Origin: Marinobacter sp. ANT_B65
Lineage (GTDB): Bacteria > Pseudomonadota > Gammaproteobacteria > Pseudomonadales > Oleiphilaceae
Assembly: GCF_002407605.1 (NCBI RefSeq)
Contig: NZ_NXGV01000001.1
Location: 1,588,076-1,652,075 of the forward strand
Direction: 5' to 3'
Length of the DNA stretch: 64,000 bases
Each line of letters starts with the position of its first letter. Within the stretch, counting starts at the first letter, position 1. Shown here one piece after another: positions 37,003 to 45,829 of this stretch. Under the pieces are notes generated by a model. That model saw only the letters and a list, made by a program, of their open reading frames with translations, had not been told where the DNA came from and ran no database searches. The position numbers and the translations under genes were made by a program.

Positions 37003-37578
37003 TTGAACCACCTCGCCCATCTTTTTCTTGCCCCGGACTCGCCAGAAGCGCGGGTAGGTAGCCTGCTCGGGGATTTCACCAGGGGGGTGGACCTGGAAGC
37101 ACTGCCAGATCCAGTAAGGCTCGGCGTCCGTCACCACTTCGCAGTGGACAGTTTTACTGACAGGCATCCGGATGTCCTTGCCAGCAAGCGACTTTTTTCC
37201 GGGCAACGCCGAAAGTTCGCAGGTGTCGCTCTGGATGTGCTGTATGACCATTTTCTTTTGCAGCACTGGAGCGAGTTTACCGATGCTGACCAGAGCACCT
37301 TTATAACCAGCGTTTACACAGAACTACAGGATAATGAAAGCCTGATGACCCCCGATATGAGCAGAACAATCCGGCGCATGGTGTCTCATGACTGGTTCGG
37401 ATCCTACCGGGATCTCGATAACATTGGTTTTGCTCTGGACCGGGTAGCTGAGCGCATCCGGTTTCAGAACTCGTTCGCAGGAATCATTACGGAAATTCGC
37501 CCGATACAAGCTGAACTTGAAGAACACTTTCTATCATTTTTCCCGGAATTACAGAAGTTTGCAGGAGGAATTGAATGA
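37003..37578 (+). CDS. acpH: Acyl carrier protein phosphodiesterase AcpH
   Basis: The product has 191 residues, starting at a TTG that gives the family-conserved MNHLAHLFLA. The HD-like core shows GDFTRGVDLEALPD (about 24-37) and HHFAVDSFTDRHPD (about 45-58). The enzyme removes 4'-phosphopantetheine from holo-ACP. Its last 4 bp overlap the next gene (ATGA), so translation is coupled to the zinc-protease-family gene. Confidence 0.9.
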   Translation: MNHLAHLFLAPDSPEARVGSLLGDFTRGVDLEALPDPVRLGVRHHFAVDSFTDRHPDVLASKRLFSGQRRKFAGVALDVLYDHFLLQHWSEFTDADQSTFITSVYTELQDNESLMTPDMSRTIRRMVSHDWFGSYRDLDNIGFALDRVAERIRFQNSFAGIITEIRPIQAELEEHFLSFFPELQKFAGGIE

Positions 37579-38192
37579 AGTTTCTGGTCCCGTTTTCCCT
37601 CGCTACGGCGCTCATATTTCCAACTTATGCAATGTCAGAAACGACCCCGAAAACTAGTGAGACAGTTCCGGAGGCGCTCGGTTTTGTGGAGTGGGTTGTA
37701 ATGAACGACACGGGCCTCAGGCTCAAAGCACGACTGGATACCGGTGCTAAAACATCATCGCTGCATGCAGTAAACGTGGAAGAATTCAAAAAAGACGATC
37801 AGAAGTGGGTCAGATTCCAGATCCCACTGGCAGATCACAAGGATCAGCCCGCCAAAGGCGACATTGATCATGAAGAAATCATTCTTGAGCTTGAGCGACC
37901 CGTAGAGCGCACCGTGTTAATAAAGCGCAAAGGTGCGCCGTCACAAAGGCGGTATGTGGTCATTATGGATTTCTGTATTTCCGGCACCAGTCACCAAACC
38001 CAGTTTTCACTTACAGACAGGGGCAACTTTTCCTACCCGGTACTGCTTGGACGAAGGTTCATGAGTGACGACAATATACTGATCGATTCCGCAGACAGTT
38101 TTATTGCTACCAGAGAATGTGAATACATGAGCCTGGAAGAACTGGTCGAGGAGCATGAGGCAAAAATCATCAAGGCTGAAGAAACAACCTGA
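37575..38192 (+). CDS. RimB/ATP-dependent zinc protease family protein, exported
   Basis: The product has 205 residues. An N-terminal signal peptide (FLVPFSLATALIFPTYAMSE, cleavage near 20) precedes a retropepsin-like aspartic fold of the Zn_protease/RimB family. The active-site motif is RLDTGAKTSSLHA (about 54-66) and the second psi-loop region is YPVLLGRRFMSDDNILIDS. Family members cleave small peptides or, as RimB, process RimK products. The signal peptide here points to a periplasmic role. It is convergent with the MocR gene, 6 bp apart. Confidence 0.85.
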   Translation: MKFLVPFSLATALIFPTYAMSETTPKTSETVPEALGFVEWVVMNDTGLRLKARLDTGAKTSSLHAVNVEEFKKDDQKWVRFQIPLADHKDQPAKGDIDHEEIILELERPVERTVLIKRKGAPSQRRYVVIMDFCISGTSHQTQFSLTDRGNFSYPVLLGRRFMSDDNILIDSADSFIATRECEYMSLEELVEEHEAKIIKAEETT

Positions 38193-38198
38193 CAGTTT

Positions 38199-39575
38199 TT
38201 ACAAATCCAGGGCACCTTTCATGAAATTCAGAAACTTGTGATTGTTAGCGTGTGCGATATTGACCCGCAGGGCTTCAGTGCCTGGTCCGCGGGTTAATTC
38301 GAACAATTGGCTCGGCGCCAGAAAAATGCCTTCCCGTGCAGCCTGAACAGTCATATCCATTGAATCCACGCCCTCCGGCAAAGGGCACCAGAGGTAATAT
38401 CCTCCGGTCGGACTTTTCACCTGATCGAGCCCTATGCCATGCAGGGCAGATACGGCATCAATACTGGCGTTGGCGACCCGGTCTCTCAGCCGTTTCAAAT
38501 GCCGGCGATAACGACCTCGTACAATCATTTCATGAACCAGACGCTCTGTAATACCCGAACTGCTTACTACCGTCAGCATTTTGATGTCGGTCAGTGACGC
38601 AATAAGTTTCGGTGTGGCGGCAATGTAGCCACAACGCAGGCTGGCTGACAGGGTTTTGGAAAACGTGCCCACATAAACCACGCGGTTCAATGCGTCCAGT
38701 GATGCCAGATGCGGTGTTGCTTTGGGCAGAATATCGGCAAAAGGGTCATCTTCGATGATCACAAGATCATACTTTTCAGCCAGGGTGAGCAGCCGGTGCA
38801 TCTTCTGCAGTGACATAGATGTCCCGGTGGGGTTGTGGGCCATGGGCTGAACGAAAAACAGTTTAGGCCTGTGTGCCCTTATTTTCTCCTCAAGCATGTC
38901 AAGATCCGGACCGTCTGCCAGCCTGTCCACACCAACAACACTTGCTTTCTGAAGTTTCAGTTTGCCAAACAAGGGGTAGTAGCCGGGGGTTTCCACAAGA
39001 ACTGCATCGCCAGCCTGAACAAAATGACGAACAATCAGGTCCAGCGCATGGTTCGCACCAAAGGTCATCAGGACCTGATCGGGCAGGGTATTGATTGACC
39101 GGTCATTCAATGCACGGGCCACATCCTCCCGCAATACCTCTAGCCCCTGTGGCCGGCCATATTCAAAGTCATCGGAATAGTCAGAGGCGTTGGATGTACG
39201 CCTCAGGTATCTCCCGATTTCCGAACTCTCCATCCAGGCTGCAGGTAATCTCCCGTCACCTGCACGCACTTCATAATGCTGGTTCAGCTGCTCCCTCAGC
39301 AGGGTTACAACATCTACAGCCTCCGTCACATGTTCGGAACGGGAAATAGATGGCGCAAGGTTCGCAGACTGCACATAGAACCCTGATCCACGCCGAGGAT
39401 GAATGTATCCCGTCGCCACCAGCCGGTCGTATGCATCTGTGACTGTGTTCTTGGAGACGCCATGACCTTCAGCTGCTACGCGTATGGATGGCAAACGGCT
39501 TCCCGGAGGTAATCGGCCATCTTCAATTTGCCGGATAAGACTGTCTGCGATCTGTTGTGCGCGAGATATACCCAA
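38199..39575 (-). CDS. MocR/PdxR-type GntR regulator with aminotransferase-like domain
   Basis: The product has 458 residues from a TTG (MGISRAQQIADSLIRQIEDG). A GntR winged helix (about 1-70) includes LPSIRVAAEGHGVSKNTVTD. An aminotransferase class I fold (about 110-458) has the PLP-binding Lys in YVGTFSKTLSASLRCGY (about 310). It binds DNA near symmetrical repeats in the 190-bp region before the divergent TRAP operon, so it probably controls that operon. Its effector could be an amino compound or PLP, and this is inferred. Confidence 0.92.
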   Translation of the reverse strand: MGISRAQQIADSLIRQIEDGRLPPGSRLPSIRVAAEGHGVSKNTVTDAYDRLVATGYIHPRRGSGFYVQSANLAPSISRSEHVTEAVDVVTLLREQLNQHYEVRAGDGRLPAAWMESSEIGRYLRRTSNASDYSDDFEYGRPQGLEVLREDVARALNDRSINTLPDQVLMTFGANHALDLIVRHFVQAGDAVLVETPGYYPLFGKLKLQKASVVGVDRLADGPDLDMLEEKIRAHRPKLFFVQPMAHNPTGTSMSLQKMHRLLTLAEKYDLVIIEDDPFADILPKATPHLASLDALNRVVYVGTFSKTLSASLRCGYIAATPKLIASLTDIKMLTVVSSSGITERLVHEMIVRGRYRRHLKRLRDRVANASIDAVSALHGIGLDQVKSPTGGYYLWCPLPEGVDSMDMTVQAAREGIFLAPSQLFELTRGPGTEALRVNIAHANNHKFLNFMKGALDL

Positions 39576-39596
39576 TCTTTAGCTGCCTTATTAAAG

Positions 39597-39633
39597 TGTA
39601 CCAGTTATCTTGCTGGTACAGTCCGTGGTACAC
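39597..39633. promoter_or_regulatory. Repeats between MocR and TRAP operon (candidate MocR operator)
   Basis: TGTACCAG (39597-39604) and CTGGTACA (39613-39620) form an 8-bp inverted repeat. A further TGGTACA (39626-39632) repeats the right arm 12 bp on. A related TTTGTACAGG lies near 39676-39685. Mixed direct and inverted half-sites are common for MocR regulators. Binding here is inferred from position. Confidence 0.5.
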
Positions 39634-39764
39634 ATGAGTAAACTGTCCCTTGTTGATTCTAATTGTCTGGCCTAATTTGTACAGGCAGCAATCATAAAAA
39701 TAATTCGATGAAGATTCTGGTGAATATCGCCGACAAGCAAACAAAAACAAAGATGGAGAATGAG

Positions 39765-40820
39765 ATGAAACTGCACTTTAAACAAAAGGCACAAAGTTAT
39801 ATCCGGTGCGCTCTGAGCGGGTTTATTGCCGCAGCGGCACTGGCTTCCGGGGTTACACTCGCGGAAGAACAACCAACTGTGAACTGGCGTATGCAGGCCC
39901 TCTGGGATGCCGGCACCACACCTTACGAATATGAGAAGAAATTTGTGGCGCGGGTCTCACAGCTTACCGATGGAAAATTCACCATCCGGCTGTTCGGCGG
40001 CGGTCAGTTGGCACCATCTGCACAAGCGTTTGAAGCTGTGCGTGGTGGCGCATTCGAAATGATGAAAACCTTCGACGGTTATAAGGCCGGCGCTATTCCT
40101 ACCTTTGCATTCACCAGCACCATTCCTTTTGGCTTCCCGGAATCGGACCAGTATGAAACCTGGTTCTACGAAAAAGGCGGCCTTGAATTTGCGCGCGAAG
40201 CCTATGCCCAGGCGGGGCTGTTTTACATTGCCCCCACCGTTTATGGCCAGGAGCCGATTCACTCAAAGTTCCCCATTCACAAGCCTGAAGATGTAAAAGG
40301 CAAAAAAGGCCGCTTTGTAGGTCTGGCCAGCACAGTGATGAGCAAATTTGGTGTCGCTGTTACACCACTTCCTACAGCCGAGGTCTACCAGGCGCTTGAA
40401 AAAGGCGTCATCGATTTCGCTGACCGTGGTGATCTGACTGCCAACCTGGAAGCAGGTCTGGGCGAAGTCGCCAAATACGTGATCGTGCCGGGATTCCACC
40501 AGCCCACCACCGCAACCAGCTACGTAGCAAACCAGAAGGCCTACGACAAACTCCCGGATTCCTACAAAGCAGCACTGGAAGTGTCTGCCAGGGAAATCTC
40601 CGGTTCCCTGAGGCAGCACATCATTGCTCAGGATGCTGTAGCGCTTAAAAAGTTTCAGGAGCAGGGTGCTGAAATCATCCAACTGGACCCCGCAGTGGTC
40701 GCCAGTGCCCGTCCAACAGCTGTTGAAGCGTGGAAGGAAGCGGCTGGTGATGATGAACTCGCAAACAAAGTGCTTCAGAGCCAGATTGATTTCATGAAGG
40801 AACTGGGCTTGCTCGAATAA
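39765..40820 (+). CDS. TRAP transporter substrate-binding protein (DctP family)
   Basis: The product has 351 residues from the ATG at 39765 (GGAG 6-7 nt upstream, preferred to the longer frame from 39663). Its signal peptide runs through FIAAAALASGVTLAEE (cleavage about 32). The DctP-type fold includes TDGKFTIRLFGGGQLAPSAQ and the conserved Arg in GRFVGLASTVMSKFGV (about 178-193), which binds substrate carboxylates. It delivers a carboxylate to the DctQM permease encoded downstream. The neighbouring HMG-CoA reductase suggests mevalonate or a related acid. Confidence 0.92.
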   Translation: MKLHFKQKAQSYIRCALSGFIAAAALASGVTLAEEQPTVNWRMQALWDAGTTPYEYEKKFVARVSQLTDGKFTIRLFGGGQLAPSAQAFEAVRGGAFEMMKTFDGYKAGAIPTFAFTSTIPFGFPESDQYETWFYEKGGLEFAREAYAQAGLFYIAPTVYGQEPIHSKFPIHKPEDVKGKKGRFVGLASTVMSKFGVAVTPLPTAEVYQALEKGVIDFADRGDLTANLEAGLGEVAKYVIVPGFHQPTTATSYVANQKAYDKLPDSYKAALEVSAREISGSLRQHIIAQDAVALKKFQEQGAEIIQLDPAVVASARPTAVEAWKEAAGDDELANKVLQSQIDFMKELGLLE

Positions 40821-40845
40821 GCACTCAGGCTGAATTGATTCACCT

Positions 40846-40866
40846 CAGCCCGGCCTTGCCGGGCTG
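40846..40866 (+). terminator. Perfect 9-bp hairpin between dctP and dctQ (attenuator or mRNA stabiliser)
   Basis: CAGCCCGGC (40846-40854) pairs fully with GCCGGGCTG (40858-40866) around a 3-nt loop. No T run follows, so full termination is unlikely. Its location after the binding-protein gene fits the frequent excess of binding protein over permease. Confidence 0.65.
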
Positions 40867-40891
40867 AAACTCTCTTCTTTGAGGCTTTCCC

Positions 40892-41407
40892 ATGTCGATT
40901 ATCAACGGCTACTGCAAATCCATTACGCAGCTGAACCGGTGGTTGGCCATAACAGCGTCGTCGCTGGTTTTCATAATGGTCGCGGTTATTTCCTTTGAAG
41001 TAATCGCCCGTTATTTTTTTGATGCACCAACAGTCTGGGCACTGGAGTTGTCAACCTTGCTTCTCGGCCCATACTTTCTCCTGGCCGGGCCTTATTTTCT
41101 GCATACAGCCGGCCACGTTAACGTCGATATTCTGTATAGCAAACTCTCACCCCGGATTGCCGCGTTTACAGACATGGGTATTTACGCGGTCATTATTGCC
41201 ATCAGCTGTGTGCTTATTTACCAGAGTATTCCTGTTGCACAAAATGCCATCGAGTCCGGTGAAACGTCATTTTCTTCCTGGAACCCCCCAATCTGGCCTG
41301 TAAAGGCGCTCATCCCGGTGGCATTCAGCTTGCTGCTGCTCCAGGCCATTGCGGAATTCTTTACGGCAATTCATCGCGCAGGCTATAGCACAGAGGCACA
41401 GACATGA
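40892..41407 (+). CDS. TRAP transporter small permease (DctQ family)
   Basis: The product has 171 residues with four membrane helices (about 20-40, 50-70, 90-110 and 130-155) and the family WALELSTLLLGPYFLLAGPY stretch. It forms the membrane complex with the large subunit, whose start overlaps its stop (ATGA). Confidence 0.92.
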   Translation: MSIINGYCKSITQLNRWLAITASSLVFIMVAVISFEVIARYFFDAPTVWALELSTLLLGPYFLLAGPYFLHTAGHVNVDILYSKLSPRIAAFTDMGIYAVIIAISCVLIYQSIPVAQNAIESGETSFSSWNPPIWPVKALIPVAFSLLLLQAIAEFFTAIHRAGYSTEAQT

Positions 41408-42726
41408 GTTCAACCCTGGTCTTTGCTGCAATGTTTGTTTCACTCCTGCTGCTGTTGCTGAGCGGGATGCCCCTGGCGTTTGTGCTGATATCACTTGCGG
41501 TGCTGTTTACCATTTTGCTTTGGGGGCTTGATGCACTGGTTCTGACGGTCCTCCAGACCTACGACGTGATGACATCGGACGTTTTGCTGGCTATCCCGCT
41601 TTACGTGTTGATGGCAAGCATTCTCCAGCGTTCCGGAATTATTGAGGCTCTGTACAAGGCAATGGAGCTCTGGTTCAGGCGCCTTCCCGGTGGCCTTGCC
41701 GTTGGAACAATTGCCATCTGCACGGTGATGGCGGCCATGACCGGCATCGTTGGGGCTGCAGTAGCCGCCATGGGAATTCTTGCACTGCCATCCATGCTGC
41801 GCCGTGGCTATGACGAGAAGCTGGCGCTGGGAGTAATCTGTGCCGGCGGAACACTGGGCATTCTGATTCCACCTTCAATAATTACTATCGTCTACGCTGC
41901 TACAGCGCAGATATCCGTAGGTAAAATGTTTGCGGCCGGCATAGTGCCGGGCATGGTGTTGTCCGGTCTTTACGTGAGCTACGTAGTGATCCGGACCATG
42001 CTTAAACCCAGCCTTGCACCAGCGCCGGACCACATCAAAATAAGCTGGCTGGAGATGTTCGGGTCACTGAAATCCCTGTTCTTGCCAACTCTGATTGTGT
42101 TCAGTGTTCTGGGCAGTATTTATGCCGGAATCGCGACGCCCACGGAAGCTGCTGCGGTTGGGGTAGTGGGGGCCATGTTGTCTGCGCTGCTCCAGGGCCA
42201 GTTCACTTATGCAAATCTCAGCGATGCGGCCATGGACACGCTGCGCGTAACCACAATGATCATGTGGATCACCATAGGTGCCAAGATCTTTGTCTCTATC
42301 TTCACCGGAACTGGCGGTGCTGACTCCCTTTTGATGTTCATTGAGAACCTGGAGCTGAATCGCTGGCTGGTGCTGCTTGCCATGATGGGCATCCTCGTAC
42401 TCCTGGGCCTGTTCCTGGATGAAATCGGCATCATTCTTCTGTGTGTGCCTGTGTTCATGCCGATTATCGGTGCCTTTGGTTTTGATCCTGTGTGGTTTGG
42501 TGTGCTGTTCCTGATCACCGCGCAGATGGCGTATATCACTCCGCCATTTGGCTACACGCTTTTCTATATCAAAGGTGTATTGCCGCCGGGTATCGGAATG
42601 GAGACGGTTTATCGCGCAATTCTCCCTTTCCTCGTACTGCAGATTCTGGCGCTGATTCTGTTCATGTTATTCCCGGACCTGGTGACCTGGCTGCCCAATC
42701 AGCTATCCCAGCGCCTGGTTTCCTGA
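41404..42726 (+). CDS. TRAP transporter large permease (DctM family)
   Basis: The product has 440 residues with about twelve helices. Family blocks include IPLYVLMASILQRSGI (about 60-75), the conserved GTLGILIPPSI (about 149-159) and IYAGIATPTEAAAVGVVGAM (about 238-257). It uses an ion gradient to carry the substrate captured by DctP. It is followed after 25 bp by the HMG-CoA reductase gene in the same direction. Confidence 0.94.
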   Translation: MSSTLVFAAMFVSLLLLLLSGMPLAFVLISLAVLFTILLWGLDALVLTVLQTYDVMTSDVLLAIPLYVLMASILQRSGIIEALYKAMELWFRRLPGGLAVGTIAICTVMAAMTGIVGAAVAAMGILALPSMLRRGYDEKLALGVICAGGTLGILIPPSIITIVYAATAQISVGKMFAAGIVPGMVLSGLYVSYVVIRTMLKPSLAPAPDHIKISWLEMFGSLKSLFLPTLIVFSVLGSIYAGIATPTEAAAVGVVGAMLSALLQGQFTYANLSDAAMDTLRVTTMIMWITIGAKIFVSIFTGTGGADSLLMFIENLELNRWLVLLAMMGILVLLGLFLDEIGIILLCVPVFMPIIGAFGFDPVWFGVLFLITAQMAYITPPFGYTLFYIKGVLPPGIGMETVYRAILPFLVLQILALILFMLFPDLVTWLPNQLSQRLVS

Positions 42727-42751
42727 TTCTTTACTGGCGGAGATTAATGTT

Positions 42752-44023
42752 ATGTCTACCCAAAATTCCCGTATTTCCGGCTTTCACAACCTCTCCATGG
42801 CCGAACGCCTGGGGAAAGTTATCGAAGTCGCCGGTCTGAGCACAGATGTTGCCGATCACATGGGCAACACCGGAAACCTCACAGCCGAAATCGCAGACTC
42901 GATGATTGAGAATGCCATAGGCACCATGAACATCCCTGTTGGCGTGGCCACCAATATGATTGTGGATCAGCAGGATACGCTGATACCCATGGCCACGGAG
43001 GAATCCTCTGTAGTGGCAGCTGTATGTAACGCTGCGCGCCAATGCCGGGATTCAGGAGGGTTTATTACCTCCATGTCGGGCTCGTTGATGATTGCCCAGA
43101 TTCAGTTGGTTGATGTGCCCAACCCGGAATTTGCCCGTTTACAGATTCTTGAGCACAAAGAAGAAATCCGGAAAATCTGTGATGAGACTGACCCTGTATT
43201 GCTCAAACATGGGGGTGGGTTTCGTGATGTTGAAGTTCGTGTCCTTGAGGGCAGAAAAACGGGCGCCATGGTGATCACGCACCTTATTGTAGACACCCGG
43301 GATGCCATGGGCGCTAATGCAGTTAACTCAATGGCAGAAGCCGTAGCGCCGCTCATTGCCAAATGGACCAGTGGCCGCACCTACCTGCGGATCCTGTCTA
43401 ATCTTGCGGACCGCCGTCTCGCAAGAGCCCGGGCAACCTGGACCCTTGAGGCCATTGGCGGCGAATCTGTACGTGACGGAATTCTTGCCGCATTTGAGTT
43501 TGCAGATATCGATCCTTATCGCGCAGCCACCCATAACAAAGGGGTAATGAACGGTGTAAGCGCCGTAGTACTGGCAACAGGTAATGACACCCGCGCTGTT
43601 GAAGCAGGGGCCCATGCCTATGCTGCGCACACCGGGCGCTATCGTTCGTTAACCCATTGGGAAACCGACAGCGATGGCAACCTGACGGGCATGATCGAAA
43701 TGCCCATGCCCGTGGGGTTGATAGGGGGCGCCACAAAATCCCATCCTACCGCTCGAGTTGCCCTGGATATCATGGCGGTGAAAAGTGCGGACCAGTTAGC
43801 GCGCACCATTGCTGCTGTTGGTCTTGCTCAGAATTTTTCTGCATTGAAGGCTCTGGCAACGACAGGCATTCAGAAGGGTCACATGGCTCTGCATGCCAAG
43901 AACATCGCAGTCATGGCCGGGGCTTTAGGCGCGGAAATCGACGCAGTGGCAAAAGATCTCGTCAGGCTGGGGAAAGTCAGGGTAGATATTGCAGAAGAGC
44001 TGCTCGAAAAACTTCGCGGCTGA
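42752..44023 (+). CDS. mvaA: Hydroxymethylglutaryl-CoA reductase, class II (degradative)
   Basis: The product has 423 residues, the length of Pseudomonas mevalonii MvaA. Catalytic residues by alignment are Glu in ATEESSVVAA (about 83), Lys in THNKGVMNGV (about 267), Asp in ATGNDTRAV and His in GHMALHAKNIAV (near 376). The ENAIGTMNIP and DAMGANAVN motifs bind CoA and nucleotide. Class II enzymes run with NAD(H) and can oxidise mevalonate plus CoA to HMG-CoA. It is the last gene of a TRAP operon with a MocR regulator. No HMG-CoA lyase is in the window. Confidence 0.92.
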   Translation: MSTQNSRISGFHNLSMAERLGKVIEVAGLSTDVADHMGNTGNLTAEIADSMIENAIGTMNIPVGVATNMIVDQQDTLIPMATEESSVVAAVCNAARQCRDSGGFITSMSGSLMIAQIQLVDVPNPEFARLQILEHKEEIRKICDETDPVLLKHGGGFRDVEVRVLEGRKTGAMVITHLIVDTRDAMGANAVNSMAEAVAPLIAKWTSGRTYLRILSNLADRRLARARATWTLEAIGGESVRDGILAAFEFADIDPYRAATHNKGVMNGVSAVVLATGNDTRAVEAGAHAYAAHTGRYRSLTHWETDSDGNLTGMIEMPMPVGLIGGATKSHPTARVALDIMAVKSADQLARTIAAVGLAQNFSALKALATTGIQKGHMALHAKNIAVMAGALGAEIDAVAKDLVRLGKVRVDIAEELLEKLRG

Positions 44024-44047
44024 ATAGCCGGAGCATCCCGCCCCTGA

Positions 44048-44857
44048 TCAATGGGGGGCGAGATGTTCTTCCATAAAGTCACTGACCAGCTGCACCACCT
44101 GGTTCTGCTTTTCCCTGTGTGGAACGTGCCCGCATTCTTTCAGCATTTCCATCACACAAAGGCCCGCCGGAAGGGAAGTATATTGTTCCGGGTGCCTGGC
44201 CGAGCCATATTCATCATCCTCACCATGAATCGCAAGCACAGGACAACGCACGCGTGACAAGGTTTCAGTGAGAGTCCAGTGTCTGAATGTTTCGGAAAGC
44301 CAGGTATCAACCCAGGCCCGTAAAACCCACTCGGCCTTCTCGCCATGATATTTTTTTAGCCGTTCTATCTGGCCATCCTGGGCAAAAAGAGTCTCGGCAT
44401 CACGAATACCGTCTATTGTACGATCTTCAACAAAAGCCTGAGCCGCTTCTGTTATCAGAGCAATACAATGATCCGGGAAAGTCGCGGCACATACTGCAGC
44501 CATGGCACCACCCACGCTGTGGCCAAAAGCGACGAAGTTTCCAATACCAAGCTCCCTGCGCAGTGTTGTGAAGGGGCCAGTTGCTTCCTCCATAATGAAG
44601 TCCGTTTTCATGACATCCGTGCGGGCATATGAACGCCCGAATCCGGGCCGGTCATAGGCGATAACCTGTCGGCCGAGGGAAAGTGCTAACTGTTCAGGGA
44701 AGTCTCGCCAGAGTTCAACGCTGCCAAGCGAATCATGAAAGAGTACAACTGGTGCTTTGGTCCGGGAAATGCCCTCTGTGGCAGGTGTCCAGACCTTCAC
44801 ATACAGGTTACCGGCAGAAGTAGACACATAGCGGTCGTGTGCGGATATTGAGCGCAT
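44048..44857 (-). CDS. Alpha/beta hydrolase
   Basis: The product has 269 residues. The oxyanion region VVLFHDSLGSVELWRDF lies near residue 40, nucleophile Ser in FGHSVGGAMAAV (about 113), Asp in IHGEDDEYGS and His in KECGHVPH (about 245). The family hydrolyses esters or C-C bonds. It is convergent with the HMG-CoA reductase gene, 24 bp apart, and its substrate may be unrelated. Confidence 0.9.
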   Translation of the reverse strand: MRSISAHDRYVSTSAGNLYVKVWTPATEGISRTKAPVVLFHDSLGSVELWRDFPEQLALSLGRQVIAYDRPGFGRSYARTDVMKTDFIMEEATGPFTTLRRELGIGNFVAFGHSVGGAMAAVCAATFPDHCIALITEAAQAFVEDRTIDGIRDAETLFAQDGQIERLKKYHGEKAEWVLRAWVDTWLSETFRHWTLTETLSRVRCPVLAIHGEDDEYGSARHPEQYTSLPAGLCVMEMLKECGHVPHREKQNQVVQLVSDFMEEHLAPH

Positions 44858-44991
44858 TGGTATTTTAAATCCTGTCAGGGCGTAAACAGATCAGAAAGCA
44901 AGATAGTCTATGGGAGACTAGGATGGAAGGGACAGATAAACTACCATGGATTTCGCTGAACCCGCCCTGATTTTCATGTGAGTACACTGAC

Positions 44992-45621
44992 GTGTCGTTT
45001 TTGAACCTTTCTTTGCTGACTGCTTTTATCCCGACCTTTTTCCTGGTGTCGATCACACCCGGTATGTGCATGACCCTTGCCTTATCTCTCGGTATTACTA
45101 TCGGTGTGCAGCGCGCAATGTGGATGATGGCAGGGGAGTTGGTGGGCGTAGCGATTGTTGCCTCTACTTCTGCTGTGGGTGTTGCTACCTTCATGCTGCG
45201 TTACCCTACAGCCTTTGAGTTGTTCAAATATGCAGGCGGCGCCTACCTGATCTGGCTTGGAATCCAGTTATGGATGTCCCGGGGCAAGATGGCTATGCCG
45301 GAAGACAATGCCGAACCAAATACCGCATCACGCTGGCAGCTGGCAACTCAGGGCTTTGTCACAGCCATAGCAAACCCCAAAGGCTGGGCTTTTTTTGTCG
45401 CCTTACTACCACCATTTATCGACAGTAGCTTACCTATGGCGCCGCAACTGGCAGCCCTGGTAATCATCATCCTGACTCTGGAGTTTATCTGCCTGCAGCT
45501 ATATGCCCATGGTGGCCGGACACTTCGCCGTGCGCTGAAAAAAAGTGGCAGTGTCCGCCTGGCTAACCGGATTTCCGGCAGCCTGATGATTCTGGTGGGT
45601 GTGTGGCTTGCGCTCGGTTAG
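44992..45621 (+). CDS. LysE/RhtB-family amino acid exporter
   Basis: The product has 209 residues from a GTG with six probable helices. The signature FFLVSITPGMCMTLALSLG (about 16-34) and ANPKGWAFFVALLPPFID (about 126-143) identify the RhtB/LeuE type. It is divergent from the hydrolase gene and is the last gene before the giant-protein operon. The substrate is unknown. Confidence 0.9.
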   Translation: MSFLNLSLLTAFIPTFFLVSITPGMCMTLALSLGITIGVQRAMWMMAGELVGVAIVASTSAVGVATFMLRYPTAFELFKYAGGAYLIWLGIQLWMSRGKMAMPEDNAEPNTASRWQLATQGFVTAIANPKGWAFFVALLPPFIDSSLPMAPQLAALVIIILTLEFICLQLYAHGGRTLRRALKKSGSVRLANRISGSLMILVGVWLALG

Positions 45622-45641
45622 TTAAAAAATCCGCTAATTTT

Positions 45642-45669
45642 TTGCAGACTTGCCGTCTGCACCTATACT
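45642..45669 (+). promoter_or_regulatory. Sigma70-like promoter of the giant-protein operon, with palindrome in its spacer
   Basis: A -35 box TTGCAG (45642-45647) and a -10 box TATACT (45664-45669) are 16 nt apart. GCAGAC (45644-45649) and GTCTGC (45655-45660) form an inverted repeat across the -35 and the spacer, where a repressor could bind. A leader of about 150 nt follows before the first ATG. It has no obvious terminator or riboswitch fold. Confidence 0.5.
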
Positions 45670-45829
45670 CAGATTTGTCATAGCAAGATGTCATGACGCT
45701 GTTTGCTGTTCATGGGCCGTTGGTCCGAATCCACGCAACAGGGTTTTGATTGTGCAGTCCGGGCAGAGGGGAAGGGAAGTTCTCCTCGCCGGTCAATTAT
45801 CCTGAGCAAAATTGTCGCAAAGGAAAGCT

